From contig NZ_LGHL01000065.1 in assembly GCF_001908205.1 (NCBI RefSeq), positions 1 to 64,000 of the forward strand: a stretch of 64,000 bases of DNA. Reading direction: 5' to 3'. This DNA is from Bradyrhizobium sp. NAS80.1 (GTDB lineage Bacteria > Pseudomonadota > Alphaproteobacteria > Rhizobiales > Xanthobacteraceae). Of this stretch, positions 53,521 through 62,815 are shown piece by piece. The notes beneath the pieces were generated by a model. That model searched no databases. It was not told where the DNA came from and saw nothing but the letters and a program-made list of their open reading frames with translations. The number at the start of each line of letters is the position of its first letter. Positions within the stretch are counted from its first letter, which is position 1. The position numbers were made by a program, and so were the translations under genes.

Positions 53521-53899
53521 TCAACGCCGGATCGGAGTCGGCCTCGAGAGGGCGCTCGGCCGGGTTCATCTCTGTCCATGAAGGATCGCGCGAGCAGCGG
53601 TAATACATCAGCCAGGCATCTGGAATGTCGACACGCCGCACGCGGATCTCCGTCTCCGACACAACCTTGAACTTCGGGTCGCCCGCGATCGGCGTATTGG
53701 GAATCCAGGGCTTGCTGCCGCAGCCAGTGGGATAGCAGAACGTGACCGAGAACTGGCTTGCTTCGGCGCGCGAGACCTTCAGGCCGTAGGCCTTCGCGCA
53801 GTCGCGCTTCCACGCGCCGGAGAAATCCGGAGAGGATTCTTCGGCAACCGCCGGGCGGATCGTGATCATCAGTGAAAGCAGGATACCAAAGAACTTCAT
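53516..53899 (-). CDS. Secreted hypothetical protein
   Basis: 127 residues. Signal peptide (MKFFGILLSLMITIRPAVAE, cleavage near AVA/EE), then FSGAWKRDCAKAYGLKVS and four cysteines in two pairs (DCAK, FCYPTGC, YRC). It is likely a disulfide-bonded periplasmic protein. Its 3' end overlaps the tail of repeat copy E. Function unknown. Confidence 0.68.
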   Translation of the reverse strand: MKFFGILLSLMITIRPAVAEESSPDFSGAWKRDCAKAYGLKVSRAEASQFSVTFCYPTGCGSKPWIPNTPIAGDPKFKVVSETEIRVRRVDIPDAWLMYYRCSRDPSWTEMNPAERPLEADSDPALK

Positions 53900-54386
53900 C
53901 GGCGAACTCCTGACGCGGCTCCGATTCCGGGATGACGTGCCTTGCGCACGGTTGATGCCGCGATCGGAAGCTATGCTAAGGCAATATGCCCTTTGCTAGC
54001 GTGATCGCCGGCACATTGCGATCACGGTGATGAGCGATCCCGTTGCAAACTTGGTTTGACACGTCGGGCAAAACACCGGCAGAATGACATCATCGAGACG
54101 AGTTTGGTTCACCCGCGCGGAGAGCATCCGCCGCGGGTTTTTTTCGTTCTCGATTCCAGAATCGGACGGTGGCCGCGCATCCGGCCATGCACTCGCTGAA
54201 CATGGAGCGCCGATCGGCGCGCAGCAGTCCGAACCATTGATGGCCGTGCACGCGCGAACGTGCCTCGCGGCGCGAGCCCGTTGCTCGCGCCGCTGCGGTC
54301 TCCGAGAACGGAGATAGGGTTCGCGCCCGAAACGATCGCGCTTTGTCACGCGATTTGCCGCGTATTTTCTTTTTCGTGGAGAGTCG
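53900..54386. other. Intergenic region with repeat copy F
   Basis: These 487 bases hold repeat copy F (54054-54146). The rest shows no gene I can support; a 132-codon minus-strand frame crosses the repeat and is a shadow. GGAGAG at about 54378 serves the next small gene. Confidence 0.4.
54054..54146 (+). repeat. GTTTGAC-CGTCGGGCAAAACACC repeat, copy F
   Basis: Head GTTTGACACGTCGGGCAAAA, then CACCGGCAGAATGACATCAT, CGAGACGAGTTTGGTTCACC and the stem CCGCGCGGAGAGCATCCGCC GCGGGTTTTTTT. The strongest terminator-like tail of the six copies. Confidence 0.85.
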
Positions 54387-54518
54387 ATGACCACCTATCT
54401 GATATCGCTCGCGCTCGCGGGCCTGGTTGCAATCGTGCTGTGCGAGACGTCTTCTTTAGCGGGGAGATCAATCTCGTGGTCTCTTTCTACTTCGCCAAGC
54501 GCAGTTCTGAGAGTGTAG
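54387..54518 (+). CDS. Small single-helix membrane peptide
   Basis: 43 residues: MTTYLISLALAGLVAIVLCE is a membrane helix, the rest is serine-rich. GGAGAG lies just upstream. It may be truncated. Function unknown. Confidence 0.4.
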   Translation: MTTYLISLALAGLVAIVLCETSSLAGRSISWSLSTSPSAVLRV

Positions 54519-54534
54519 CAAGGATCACCAAGCG

Positions 54535-54834
54535 ATGAAAATTCAAGACGACGATGTTCGAGCGATCGTCGCCGAGACGCTGGCCGAGCAGCACAGGATT
54601 CAGCAGGAGAGCGTCGACGGCATCGTATTGAAGGCGGTGGCATCAGTGCTCGCCTCGTTTGGGATTGAAGACGACGACCGGAAAGAGCTTCGAGCGGACT
54701 TCCTGCACTTGCGGAGGTGGCGAAAGAGCGTGGAGCAGGCGCAGAGCTACACCTTCAAGGCCGTGATTACGGTGATCGCCACCGGCTTGATGGTGGCCGT
54801 TTGGCTAGGCGTCAAGGTCGTGCTGGGTAAGTGA
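54535..54834 (+). CDS. Small phage-like membrane protein
   Basis: 99 residues: a charged helical N-terminus (MKIQDDDVRAIVAETLAEQH, FLHLRRWRKSVEQAQSY) and a C-terminal membrane helix (FKAVITVIATGLMVAVWLGV). Proteins of this build occur in prophage tail/lysis regions (DUF6127-like, from memory). Its TGA overlaps the GTG of the next gene (GTGA). Confidence 0.6.
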   Translation: MKIQDDDVRAIVAETLAEQHRIQQESVDGIVLKAVASVLASFGIEDDDRKELRADFLHLRRWRKSVEQAQSYTFKAVITVIATGLMVAVWLGVKVVLGK

Positions 54835-55544
54835 GCTTCTCATGGCGGCGACGCCGCAACGCGCCCGATCAAGATCGTTCCTCGCCAATGAGCCGTTGCA
54901 TGTACAGAATTCGTATCGTCGATGCATCTGATGATGACGTCGCCGACAACTTGGCCGATCTGCACCAGCTGACGTTCTTCGATGCCGCGGCTATGCCGCA
55001 GTTCGACTTTGGAGCGCGGTGGCTAGCCTATAACGGCAATAACGCGGTCGCGTTTGCGGGTGTTGTGCCGTCGACGCATGCGCGGAACAGCGGGTACTTT
55101 TCAAGGGTCGGGGTCTTGCAGCGGCATTGGGGGCAGGGACTGCAACTCAGGCTGATGCGGGCGGTCGAGGCGCGGGGGCGGCGTATTGGATGGGACAGCA
55201 TTGTCTCCGGCACGACGGACAATCCGGTGGTTGTAAATTTCATCCTGGCGGGCTATCGGCTCAACCAACCCGAGGTACCCTGGGCTTGGTCGCATGGCTA
55301 TATTGGCGAAGGTCCCTTCGCTGAGCAATGCGAGCAGGTTTCCCGTGATGCGGAACGTGACTTTCGCAAATTAGAACGGCGCGCGAGACGTGGCGCAGCT
55401 TCAGAAGCCCCAGAACGCTCAACGGCCCGGCACCTTGATGGCTGCCGGGTCGTTTTTCCATTTCAGGTGAGGTTCGTGAAGCACTTGCGAAGTTGGCGGT
55501 GCCGGGCTTTAAGTTTGCTCCTGCAGGAAATTCGGCGACCATAA
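54831..55544 (+). CDS. GNAT-like acetyltransferase, possibly with a read-through tail
   Basis: 237 residues from a GTG overlapping the previous stop. Residues about 20-170 look like a GNAT domain (ARNSGYFSRVGVLQRHWGQG, the acetyl-CoA loop, then VVNFILAGYRLNQPEVPWAW). After about residue 190 the sequence is unlike any domain and crosses a terminator-like hairpin at 55422-55456, so the natural C-terminus may have been lost by a frame change. An ATG at 54888 is an alternative start. Confidence 0.65.
   Translation: MSFSWRRRRNAPDQDRSSPMSRCMYRIRIVDASDDDVADNLADLHQLTFFDAAAMPQFDFGARWLAYNGNNAVAFAGVVPSTHARNSGYFSRVGVLQRHWGQGLQLRLMRAVEARGRRIGWDSIVSGTTDNPVVVNFILAGYRLNQPEVPWAWSHGYIGEGPFAEQCEQVSRDAERDFRKLERRARRGAASEAPERSTARHLDGCRVVFPFQVRFVKHLRSWRCRALSLLLQEIRRP
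55422..55456 (+). terminator. Terminator-like hairpin inside the GNAT reading frame
   Basis: ACGGCCCGGCA and TGCCGGGTCGT form a stem of about ten pairs around CCTTGATGGC, followed by TTTTT. It lies before the apparent stop of the GNAT frame. Confidence 0.65.
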
Positions 55545-55567
55545 GCCGATGTAAGGGAGCGCTGTCG

Positions 55568-56833
55568 ATGTCCACCAAGCCTCAATTGCCGGAACGTTCG
55601 TCGCGGGCGACGGGAAGGCCGACTGCACTCGATGGTCTTCTCGTCGTCGACTTTACGCGCGTCGTGGCGGGGCCAGCCTGCACGCAGACCCTTGCCGATT
55701 TTGGCGCGCGCGTCATCAAGATCGAAAATCCGGACGGTGGCGACGACACGCGCGCCTATGAGCATGCCGAAATCGGCGGCGAAAGCGCGGCCTATCTCAG
55801 CCTGAACCGCAACAAGCGAGGCATTGCTCTCGACCTTGCCGTGCCGGAGGCCCGCGAGATCGCGCTGGATCTGATCCGTAAGGCGGATGTGGTCGTGGAA
55901 AATTTTTCGAGCGGGGTCATGAAGAAATTCGGCCTCGACTATGAGGCTGTCGCGCCTCTCAACCCGCGTCTGGTCTATTGCTCGATCTCCGCTTATGGAC
56001 GGACCGGCCCGTTCGCCTCGCGCCCCGGCTTCGACCCCATCACCCAGGCAGAAAGCGGCTTCATGTCGCTCAACGGGTTTGCCGATGGCCCGGCGGTTCG
56101 TACCGGCCCACCCATCGTGGACATGGCGACAGGGATGTCTGCCTGCAACGCCATCCTGCTGGCGCTATTGGCGCGGGATCGGCTCGGCCGCGGACAGCAT
56201 GTCGAAGTCGCCCTGTTCGACATCGCCATGGCGATGACCGGCTTCTACGGCATGGCCTATCTGATCAACGGCGAGAACCCTGGCCGGTTCGGCAATTCGC
56301 CGAGCGGGTCTCCCACGGTCGGCGTCTATGAGGCCTCCGATGGGCCGCTTTACATGGCCTGCGCGAACGACCGGCTCTATCGCCGGCTGGTGGTCGAGGT
56401 GCTGAACCGGCCCGACCTGATCGCCGATCCGCAGTTCGCCACGCGCAAGGCGCGCTCCGAGAACAAGGAACTCTTGCGTGCGGCCATCGCGGAGGTCTTC
56501 GCGAGCGATACCCTCGAGAACTGGATGGCGAAGATGAAGCTGGCCAATATTCCAGTCGGTTATCTCCGGACGGTCGAGGAGGGCTTCAACGCGCCGGAGG
56601 CGCGTCAGCGCCACCGCCTGAGCAGGATTCCGCATCCTACGGCGGACTGGGTCCCCAATATCGAGACCCCGATTACCATGAGCCTGACCGGCGCGATTGA
56701 TCCCGTTGCCGCACCTCTGCTCGGCGAGCATACCGAGAATGTCTTACGCGACACACTTGGTTACGACGAGCGTCAGATCACGGAGCTTGCCCAAAAGGGA
56801 GTCTTTGGATCAGGCAAGCCTTCGCCGGCTTGA
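55568..56833 (+). CDS. Class III (CaiB/BaiF) CoA-transferase
   Basis: 421 residues. The N-terminus (LLVVDFTRVVAGPACTQTLA), IKIENPDGGDDTR, YLSLNRNKRGIALDL and the catalytic aspartate in GPPIVDMATGMSACN match formyl-CoA/succinyl-CoA transferases. It activates an organic acid by CoA transfer. AAGGGAG precedes the ATG at 55568. It opens a run of catabolic genes; the acid could be the substrate or product of the monooxygenase downstream. Confidence 0.93.
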   Translation: MSTKPQLPERSSRATGRPTALDGLLVVDFTRVVAGPACTQTLADFGARVIKIENPDGGDDTRAYEHAEIGGESAAYLSLNRNKRGIALDLAVPEAREIALDLIRKADVVVENFSSGVMKKFGLDYEAVAPLNPRLVYCSISAYGRTGPFASRPGFDPITQAESGFMSLNGFADGPAVRTGPPIVDMATGMSACNAILLALLARDRLGRGQHVEVALFDIAMAMTGFYGMAYLINGENPGRFGNSPSGSPTVGVYEASDGPLYMACANDRLYRRLVVEVLNRPDLIADPQFATRKARSENKELLRAAIAEVFASDTLENWMAKMKLANIPVGYLRTVEEGFNAPEARQRHRLSRIPHPTADWVPNIETPITMSLTGAIDPVAAPLLGEHTENVLRDTLGYDERQITELAQKGVFGSGKPSPA

Positions 56834-57020
56834 ACCGGAGAGGTTGATTCCGCGGCACCAAGCATGGCGCAGCTTGCGGATCGCCGCTTCGCGATGCCGA
56901 CGTTCGCGACATCGCATCCTTTTGGGCTCAGGGTATAGGGCAACCGCGGCCCGTCGACGCTGCCCCAGCTTGATTTAGCGAGGTTCCCGCCGCATAACTG
57001 TGTGAAAGCGAGGGACACGA

Positions 57021-58250
57021 ATGGCGCCTGGTCAAGAGCCAAGCATGGGCCAGCCCACCGGGCCGGAATCCGGCGAACGCGCCTACGCGGCAATGCTCGC
57101 GAAGACCCGGGCGCTCGTGCCACGGCTGCGAGAGCGGTCGGTCCGGACCGAAGAGCTGCGGCATCTACCGCCCGAAACCGAACAAGACCTGCACGACGCC
57201 GGCCTGTTCCGGATGCTCCAACCCAGGCGTATTGGCGGGGCTGAGCTCGACTATGTCGCCTTGATCGATTGCGCAGACCTGCTCGGACAGGCCGACGCGT
57301 CGGTAGCCTGGAATTTCGCCAATCTGGCAAGCCATCACTGGATGCTCGGCATGTTCGAGCAAAAGGCGCAGGATCTCGTCTGGGGTCGTGATCCGGATAC
57401 GCTGATTGCATCCTCATTCATCTTTCCTGCCGGCCGGGCCACGAAGGTTGACGGCGGATACCGACTGCACGGAAGCTGGCCATTCTCCTCGGGAGTCGCG
57501 TCCTGCGAATGGAACATGCTTGCAAGCGTGGTCTCCACTGACGATGAGGCAGACGGCATCGAGTATCGGATATTCCTGCTCCCGAAAGGCGATTACAGAG
57601 TCCTCGACACCTGGAATGTCGCGGGATTGCGCGGAACGGGTTCCTGCGATGTGGAAGTGCGGGACGCCTTCGTGGCCGACCATATGACTGTCACCGTCGG
57701 TGAACTCATCGGTGGCCGGACGCCGGGAAGCAAGATCAATCCCAATCCGCTGTATGCGTTACCGGTGTTCTCGCTGTTTCCTTACGTGCTGTCCGGCGTC
57801 GCGCTGGGGAATGCGCAGGCGTGCCTGAATGACTACGTCGAGGTCGTGCGTCATCGCATTTCCACCTACAACCGTGCCAAGCTGAGCGACTTTCAGAGCA
57901 CACAGATCAAGATCGCGGAGGCCTCGGCCAAGATCGACGCTGCGCGCCTGATCATGCGTTCGGCTTGTATCGATGCCATGGAAGATGCCAGGCGTGGTCA
58001 TGTTCCCGATATGGCGGCCAAGACCAGATATCGACGCGACGGGGCTTTCTCAGTGAACTTGTGTACGGACGCGGTCTCGATGCTGTTTGCGGCGAGCGGG
58101 GCGCGCGGCCTGTTCACGACGGGCGTGTTGCAGCGGCAGTTCCGCGATGCTCACGCAATCAACTCGCATCTCGCGTTCAATTTCGATGCGGCCGGTACCA
58201 ATTATGGACGCGTGGCGCTGGGCCTGCCGTCCGAGAATCTCACGTTGTGA
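57021..58250 (+). CDS. Flavin-dependent monooxygenase, oxygenase component (acyl-CoA dehydrogenase fold)
   Basis: 409 residues of the HpaH/HsaA-like group D flavin monooxygenases. The N-terminal helical domain (AYAAMLAKTRALVPRLRERS) precedes VAWNFANLASHHWMLGMFEQ, the beta-domain around GYRLHGSWPFSSGVASCEWN, and C-terminal helices (IRTYNRA-type ISTYNRAKLSDFQSTQIK). It uses reduced flavin from the flavin reductase encoded ten bases downstream to hydroxylate an aromatic or related substrate. Confidence 0.9.
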   Translation: MAPGQEPSMGQPTGPESGERAYAAMLAKTRALVPRLRERSVRTEELRHLPPETEQDLHDAGLFRMLQPRRIGGAELDYVALIDCADLLGQADASVAWNFANLASHHWMLGMFEQKAQDLVWGRDPDTLIASSFIFPAGRATKVDGGYRLHGSWPFSSGVASCEWNMLASVVSTDDEADGIEYRIFLLPKGDYRVLDTWNVAGLRGTGSCDVEVRDAFVADHMTVTVGELIGGRTPGSKINPNPLYALPVFSLFPYVLSGVALGNAQACLNDYVEVVRHRISTYNRAKLSDFQSTQIKIAEASAKIDAARLIMRSACIDAMEDARRGHVPDMAAKTRYRRDGAFSVNLCTDAVSMLFAASGARGLFTTGVLQRQFRDAHAINSHLAFNFDAAGTNYGRVALGLPSENLTL

Positions 58251-58259
58251 GGCCGGCCG

Positions 58260-58823
58260 ATGAACGATCTGCCGAAGCAGCCGGCCATCCCTGATCCAGC
58301 CAACGAACTTGCGAGCGACAGCTCGCCGATCGATCCCCGTGATTTTCGCAACGCGCTTGGCACCTACGCCACGGGCGTAACGATCATCACCGCCGCCGCC
58401 CCCGATGGAAGGCCTTATGGCATCACCTGCAATTCGTTTGCGTCGGTCTCCTTGAATCCGCCTCTGGTCCTCTGGAGCCTCGGAGTTTACTCTTCGAGTC
58501 TGCCCGTGTTTCAGAACGCCAGCCATTTTACTGTGCACGTACTCGGCACTTCGCAGCAGGCGCTTGCGAACAAATTCGCAAAATCGTCCGACGACAAGTT
58601 CGCCGGATTAGACTGGGCGCCGGGTCTCGGCAACGCGCCGGTGCTCGCCGAGAGCGTCGCTAATTTTCAGTGCAGATCAGTCAACCGCTATTATGGCGGC
58701 GATCACGTGATCTTTCTCGGCGCGGTCGAGGCCTATGCCTACAATACCAAGGCCCCTTTGCTGTTTGCGCGAGGGACCTACGGCCGGTTTCTTGCTGATG
58801 ACGAGCGCAAGAAATCGCCGTAA
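58260..58823 (+). CDS. Flavin reductase (NADH-dependent, monooxygenase partner)
   Basis: 187 residues. The FMN-binding split-barrel motifs ALGTYATGVTIITAAAPDGR, GITCNSFASVSLNPPLVLWS, and the GDHxxxxG element GGDHVIFLGAVEA are all present. It reduces FMN/FAD with NAD(P)H and hands it to the oxygenase encoded immediately upstream. Nine bases separate the two genes. Confidence 0.92.
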   Translation: MNDLPKQPAIPDPANELASDSSPIDPRDFRNALGTYATGVTIITAAAPDGRPYGITCNSFASVSLNPPLVLWSLGVYSSSLPVFQNASHFTVHVLGTSQQALANKFAKSSDDKFAGLDWAPGLGNAPVLAESVANFQCRSVNRYYGGDHVIFLGAVEAYAYNTKAPLLFARGTYGRFLADDERKKSP

Positions 58824-58847
58824 CGCGCTTCAGGTCGCCTCGACACC

Positions 58848-59756
58848 TTAGCGCTCTGCCGCTGAAAGCTTGTAGATCTCCAGCGCATCCGCATCCGCCC
58901 CCCGCGCGGCCTTGGCGAGCCTGAAAAGTTGTCCCGCAAGCGAGGCCATTGGCACAGGCGTGGACGTCGTCTGCGCGACATCGGCGACCGTATCGAGGTC
59001 CTTAAGCATCGTGGCGATGTGACCGAGCGGCGGTGAATGAATCCCCTGGACCATCCGCGGCACGAAGAGTTGGAGCGGAATGGAATCGGCGAAGCCGCCG
59101 GCCAGAGCTTCCGGCAATCGATTGGCGTCAATTCCGGCGTTCACGGCAAGGCGCGTGGCCTCGGCAAGCACGGCCATCGCACATCCGACAATCACCTGAT
59201 TGCAGAGTTTTGTGGTCTGGCCGGCGCCGGTCGGGCCCATATGGGTGAACCTGCGCGCCATGGCCAGCACATAAGGCCGCGCCCTCTCGATGTCGGCTGC
59301 TTCGCCGCCGGCCATGATCGCGAGCGTGCCTTCCTCGGCGCCCTTGGTGCCGCCGGACACCGGCGCATCGATCCAGCCTGCGCCGTTCGCAGCTTTCAGT
59401 CGCGTTGCAAGATCGCGCGCGGCGTCCGGATGAATCGACGAGAAGTCGACGACAAGCTTGCCAGCGCCGGGAGCCGCTGCAAGACCCTCAGGCCCGAAGA
59501 TCACCTCTTCGACGGCAGCGGCATCCGTCACGCACATGAAGACGATCTCCGAGTTCGCCAACAGGTCACGAGGCGTGGCTGCGCGCTTGGCGCCGGTCTC
59601 GACGAGCGGAGCGACCTTGCCCTCCGAACGGTTCCAGACCGTGACCTGATAGCCAGCCTTGAGCAGGCGCCGGGTCATGGGTGTCCCCATGAGTCCAAGG
59701 CCGAGATAGCCGAGCCTCTCGACGCCTTGCGAGTTTGCCTTGCTCACATCAGCCAT
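58848..59756 (-). CDS. 3-hydroxyisobutyrate dehydrogenase-family oxidoreductase
   Basis: 302 residues. NAD(P)-binding LGYLGLGLMGTPMTRRLLKA at 15-34, DAPVSGGTKGAEEGTLAIMA near 130, and the catalytic lysine in GAGQTTKLCNQVIVG near 187. It oxidises a beta-hydroxyacid or reduces an aldehyde acid. It is convergent with the flavin reductase and divergent from the transporter binding-protein gene across 174 bases. Confidence 0.9.
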   Translation of the reverse strand: MADVSKANSQGVERLGYLGLGLMGTPMTRRLLKAGYQVTVWNRSEGKVAPLVETGAKRAATPRDLLANSEIVFMCVTDAAAVEEVIFGPEGLAAAPGAGKLVVDFSSIHPDAARDLATRLKAANGAGWIDAPVSGGTKGAEEGTLAIMAGGEAADIERARPYVLAMARRFTHMGPTGAGQTTKLCNQVIVGCAMAVLAEATRLAVNAGIDANRLPEALAGGFADSIPLQLFVPRMVQGIHSPPLGHIATMLKDLDTVADVAQTTSTPVPMASLAGQLFRLAKAARGADADALEIYKLSAAER

Positions 59757-59930
59757 AGGTTGCCTCCTTCTACCGCGGCGTAACGCTGCGCGACCGCCGC
59801 TCTACCATACATGGCGCATCCCACAGCGAAACCGCCCGGCTCGCATGGCTTGCCTGACTGTTTGAACCATGAAACATTTGAGGCGGTCGGGTTGGGTGGC
59901 GCCGGTCGGCGCCGGAGCAGCGGAGTGGGC

Positions 59931-60917
59931 ATGATGCGAACCGTTTCGAAGTGGATCCTGGCTTTGGGGGCGGCAGCGGTCGTGAGCGCGGGCGCAGCCC
60001 CGTCATGGGCCCAGCAGACGATCCGCGTCGGCTGGACGATCCCGGCCGAGGAGTCCAAATACTGGATGATGCGCCGTCCGGCTGAATTTCCCGATATCGG
60101 CAAGACCTACAATATCGAATGGACCCAATTCCAGGGCACCGCGCCGATGACGCAGGCGCTGGCAGCCGGTGCACTGGATTGCGCGACGCAAGCGCCGCTA
60201 TCGCTCGCCAACGGCGTGGTCGGCGGCAATCTCAAGGCCTACATCGTGGCGCAGCATGTCTTCGAGAAGCCCGGCGGCTTCTCGGTCTACTGGGCGGTCA
60301 AGGATGACTCGCCGATCAAGACGATTGCCGATCTCAAGGGCAAGACGGTCGGCATTTCCGTCATCGGCGGCGGCACGCAAGGGCCGTTCAACCTGCTGCT
60401 CAAGCAGAATGGCGTCGATCCGGCCAAGGACATCAAGCTGGTCGAAGTCGGCTTTGCCGTCTCCGAAGATGCGCTGCGTCAGGGGCGCGTTGATGCAGTC
60501 AACCTGAACCAGCCGTTTGCCGCGCGTGCGGAGGCGAAGGGCGGCACAAGGAAACTGTTTTCGCTGTCGCAGGCCATGCCGAACATTGTGCACATCCTCG
60601 AAGCCTGCCGTGCCGATTTCGTCGACAAGAACCCGGAGTTGGTCAAGGCTTATGTCCGCGACATCACGTCAGGCATGAAGAAGGCGCTGGCAAACCGCGA
60701 AGAGACCTTGAAGGTCGTGTCCGAAGTGCTGAAGGCGCCCGTTCCTGTACTCGAGACCTATCTGCTCAAGGACAACGATTTTGGTCGCGACCCTGGTGCT
60801 GCTCCGAACTTTCCAGCGATCCAGAAGATGCTGGATATCTACGCGGAGACGGGCATGCTGCCGAAGCTGGACGCCGCGCAGTTCAAGCATCCGACGATCG
60901 TCGCACCGCTGCAATAG
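59931..60917 (+). CDS. ABC transporter substrate-binding protein (SsuA/TauA-like)
   Basis: 328 residues. Signal peptide (KWILALGAAAVVSAGAAPSW, cleavage near WAQ/Q) and a NitT/TauT-type two-lobed fold: IRVGWTIPAEESKYW, ALAAGALDCATQAPLSLANG, and ADLKGKTVGISVIGGGTQGP. It binds a small anionic or polar organic molecule in the periplasm. The ATG at 59931 has GGAGTGGGC upstream. Its ATPase and permease follow after the dehydratase. Confidence 0.9.
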   Translation: MMRTVSKWILALGAAAVVSAGAAPSWAQQTIRVGWTIPAEESKYWMMRRPAEFPDIGKTYNIEWTQFQGTAPMTQALAAGALDCATQAPLSLANGVVGGNLKAYIVAQHVFEKPGGFSVYWAVKDDSPIKTIADLKGKTVGISVIGGGTQGPFNLLLKQNGVDPAKDIKLVEVGFAVSEDALRQGRVDAVNLNQPFAARAEAKGGTRKLFSLSQAMPNIVHILEACRADFVDKNPELVKAYVRDITSGMKKALANREETLKVVSEVLKAPVPVLETYLLKDNDFGRDPGAAPNFPAIQKMLDIYAETGMLPKLDAAQFKHPTIVAPLQ

Positions 60918-60995
60918 GCGACAGAGCCAATTAATCCCAGAAGGAGACCGCGGCGTCCTGGTTGGCTCAGGACGCTGCATCAAGAAGATGAACGC

Positions 60996-62690
60996 ATGAA
61001 GAAGTTGCGATCACGGGTCACAACAGACGGCCTCGACCGGGCCCCGCACCGCGCATTCATGCGCGCAATGGGTCTCGACGACGCTGCGATCGGCAAGCCG
61101 ATGGTGGGCATCGTCAGCATGAAGGGTGAACAGACGCCCTGTAATATGACTCACGACTTCCAAGTGGCCGCAGCCAAGACGGGAATCGAGGAGGCCGGCG
61201 GCACGCCGCGGGAATTCTCGACCGTGTCGGTCTCCGACGGTATCAGCATGAATCACGAGGGAATGAAGTTCTCTCTGTTTTCGCGCGAGCTGATCGCCGA
61301 TTCGATCGAGGCCGTCGTCCATGGTCTCGCCTACGACGCGCTGATCGGATACGGCGGATGCGACAAGACGCTTCCCGGCGTCATGATGGGCATGGTTCGT
61401 TGCAACGTGCCATCCATTTTCATCTACGGCGGCAGCTCACTGCCGGGGCGCGTGGACGGGCGGACCCTGACGGTGCTCGACTCCTACGAGGCTGTCGGCA
61501 GCTTCATGACTGGCGAGATCGACGGCGCCACGCTCGAACGGATCGAGCGCGCCTGCCTGCCGACCATCGGCGCTTGCGCCGGCCAGTTCACCGCGAACAC
61601 CATGGGGATGGTGTCGGAGGCGATGGGCCTCACCATTCCCAACGTTTCGATGGTGCCAGGTGTTTATGCCGAACGCGCGCAGATATCCCGACGCGCCGGG
61701 CGGTTGATCATGGAGATGCTGGAACGTGGCGGGCCATTGCCACGCGACATCGTGACGCGGAAATCCCTGGAGAACGGCGCAGCGATAGTTGCAGCCACGG
61801 GCGGCTCGACCAACGCCGCCCTGCATCTGCCGGCGATCGCGAACGAGGCCGGCATCGCGTTCACGATCGATGATGTCGGCGAGGTCTTTGCCAGGACGCC
61901 GCTGATCGGAAACCTGCGGCCAGGCGGCAAGTACACGGCAAAGGATGTCTACGACATCGGTGGCGCGGCCGTTGTGATCCGCGAGCTGATCCAGAGCGGG
62001 CATATCGATGGTAGCTGCTTGTCCATCACAGGCCGCACGCTTGCCGAAGAATATGGCGCGGCCAACGCGCCCGATGGCGAGGTTGTTTACGCGACTCGCG
62101 CACCGATTATGCCCGACGGCGGCGTGGCCGTGCTGAAGGGAAATCTCTGTCCCGATGGTGCGGTGATCAAGGTCGCAGGCCTGAAGAGCCAGTTCTTCGA
62201 AGGCGTGGCACGCGTGTTCGAGGACGAGGAGGCTTGCGTCGCAGCGGTGCGAGACCGCAGCTACAAGGCGGGCGAGGTGCTGGTGATCCGCAATGAAGGG
62301 CCGGTCGGTGGCCCCGGCATGCGCGAGATGCTTGGCGTGACCGCGCTGATTTACGGGCAGGGCATGGGCGAGAAGGTGGCCTTGATCACTGATGGCCGGT
62401 TCTCCGGCGCGACCCGCGGCATGTGCATTGGTTACGTATCCCCCGAAGCGTTTGTTGGCGGTCCGCTAGCGCTTGTTCGCGACGGAGACAAGATCCGGAT
62501 CGATGCCGCAAACCGCCGGATGGATGTGCTGGTCGACGAGCAGGAACTCATTGGACGCCGGCGCGATTGGAAGCCACGGCCGCCTCGTCACCGCGCAGGT
62601 GCGCTCGCGAAATATGCGCGACTGGTCGGCCAGGCTCCGGGCGGAGCCGTTACGCATGAGGGCCCGGCAGAATGGCCCTGGTTCGAATGA
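60996..62690 (+). CDS. IlvD/Edd family dehydratase
   Basis: 564 residues, full-length. The FeS-cluster cysteines are Cys49 ([10 protein letters not shown]), Cys122 ([11 protein letters not shown]) and Cys194 ([16 protein letters not shown]), as in dihydroxyacid dehydratase. The N-terminal [20 protein letters not shown] also fits IlvD. The setting (ABC uptake and catabolic enzymes, not ilv genes) suggests that it may be a paralogue acting on a sugar acid or another dihydroxyacid. Hence I do not assign the ilvD symbol. Confidence 0.87.
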   Translation: MKKLRSRVTTDGLDRAPHRAFMRAMGLDDAAIGKPMVGIVSMKGEQTPCNMTHDFQVAAAKTGIEEAGGTPREFSTVSVSDGISMNHEGMKFSLFSRELIADSIEAVVHGLAYDALIGYGGCDKTLPGVMMGMVRCNVPSIFIYGGSSLPGRVDGRTLTVLDSYEAVGSFMTGEIDGATLERIERACLPTIGACAGQFTANTMGMVSEAMGLTIPNVSMVPGVYAERAQISRRAGRLIMEMLERGGPLPRDIVTRKSLENGAAIVAATGGSTNAALHLPAIANEAGIAFTIDDVGEVFARTPLIGNLRPGGKYTAKDVYDIGGAAVVIRELIQSGHIDGSCLSITGRTLAEEYGAANAPDGEVVYATRAPIMPDGGVAVLKGNLCPDGAVIKVAGLKSQFFEGVARVFEDEEACVAAVRDRSYKAGEVLVIRNEGPVGGPGMREMLGVTALIYGQGMGEKVALITDGRFSGATRGMCIGYVSPEAFVGGPLALVRDGDKIRIDAANRRMDVLVDEQELIGRRRDWKPRPPRHRAGALAKYARLVGQAPGGAVTHEGPAEWPWFE

Positions 62691-62815
62691 CCCGCCGTAC
62701 CCATGTGGATGCAGCCAGTGGCCTGGCAAGTTTCTTGCTAAGCTCGTGCCGCTGAAGGAGGACTTTCAGCAGGCTAACGAAGCGACGTGTGTGCGGGAGT
62801 GAAGCGAGAGACGGG

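Noticed and set aside
53996-54394. Small zinc-finger-like protein on the minus strand (132 codons)
   Set aside because: Its CPTC motif arises from the antisense of the GTTTGAC repeat copy F; not a gene.
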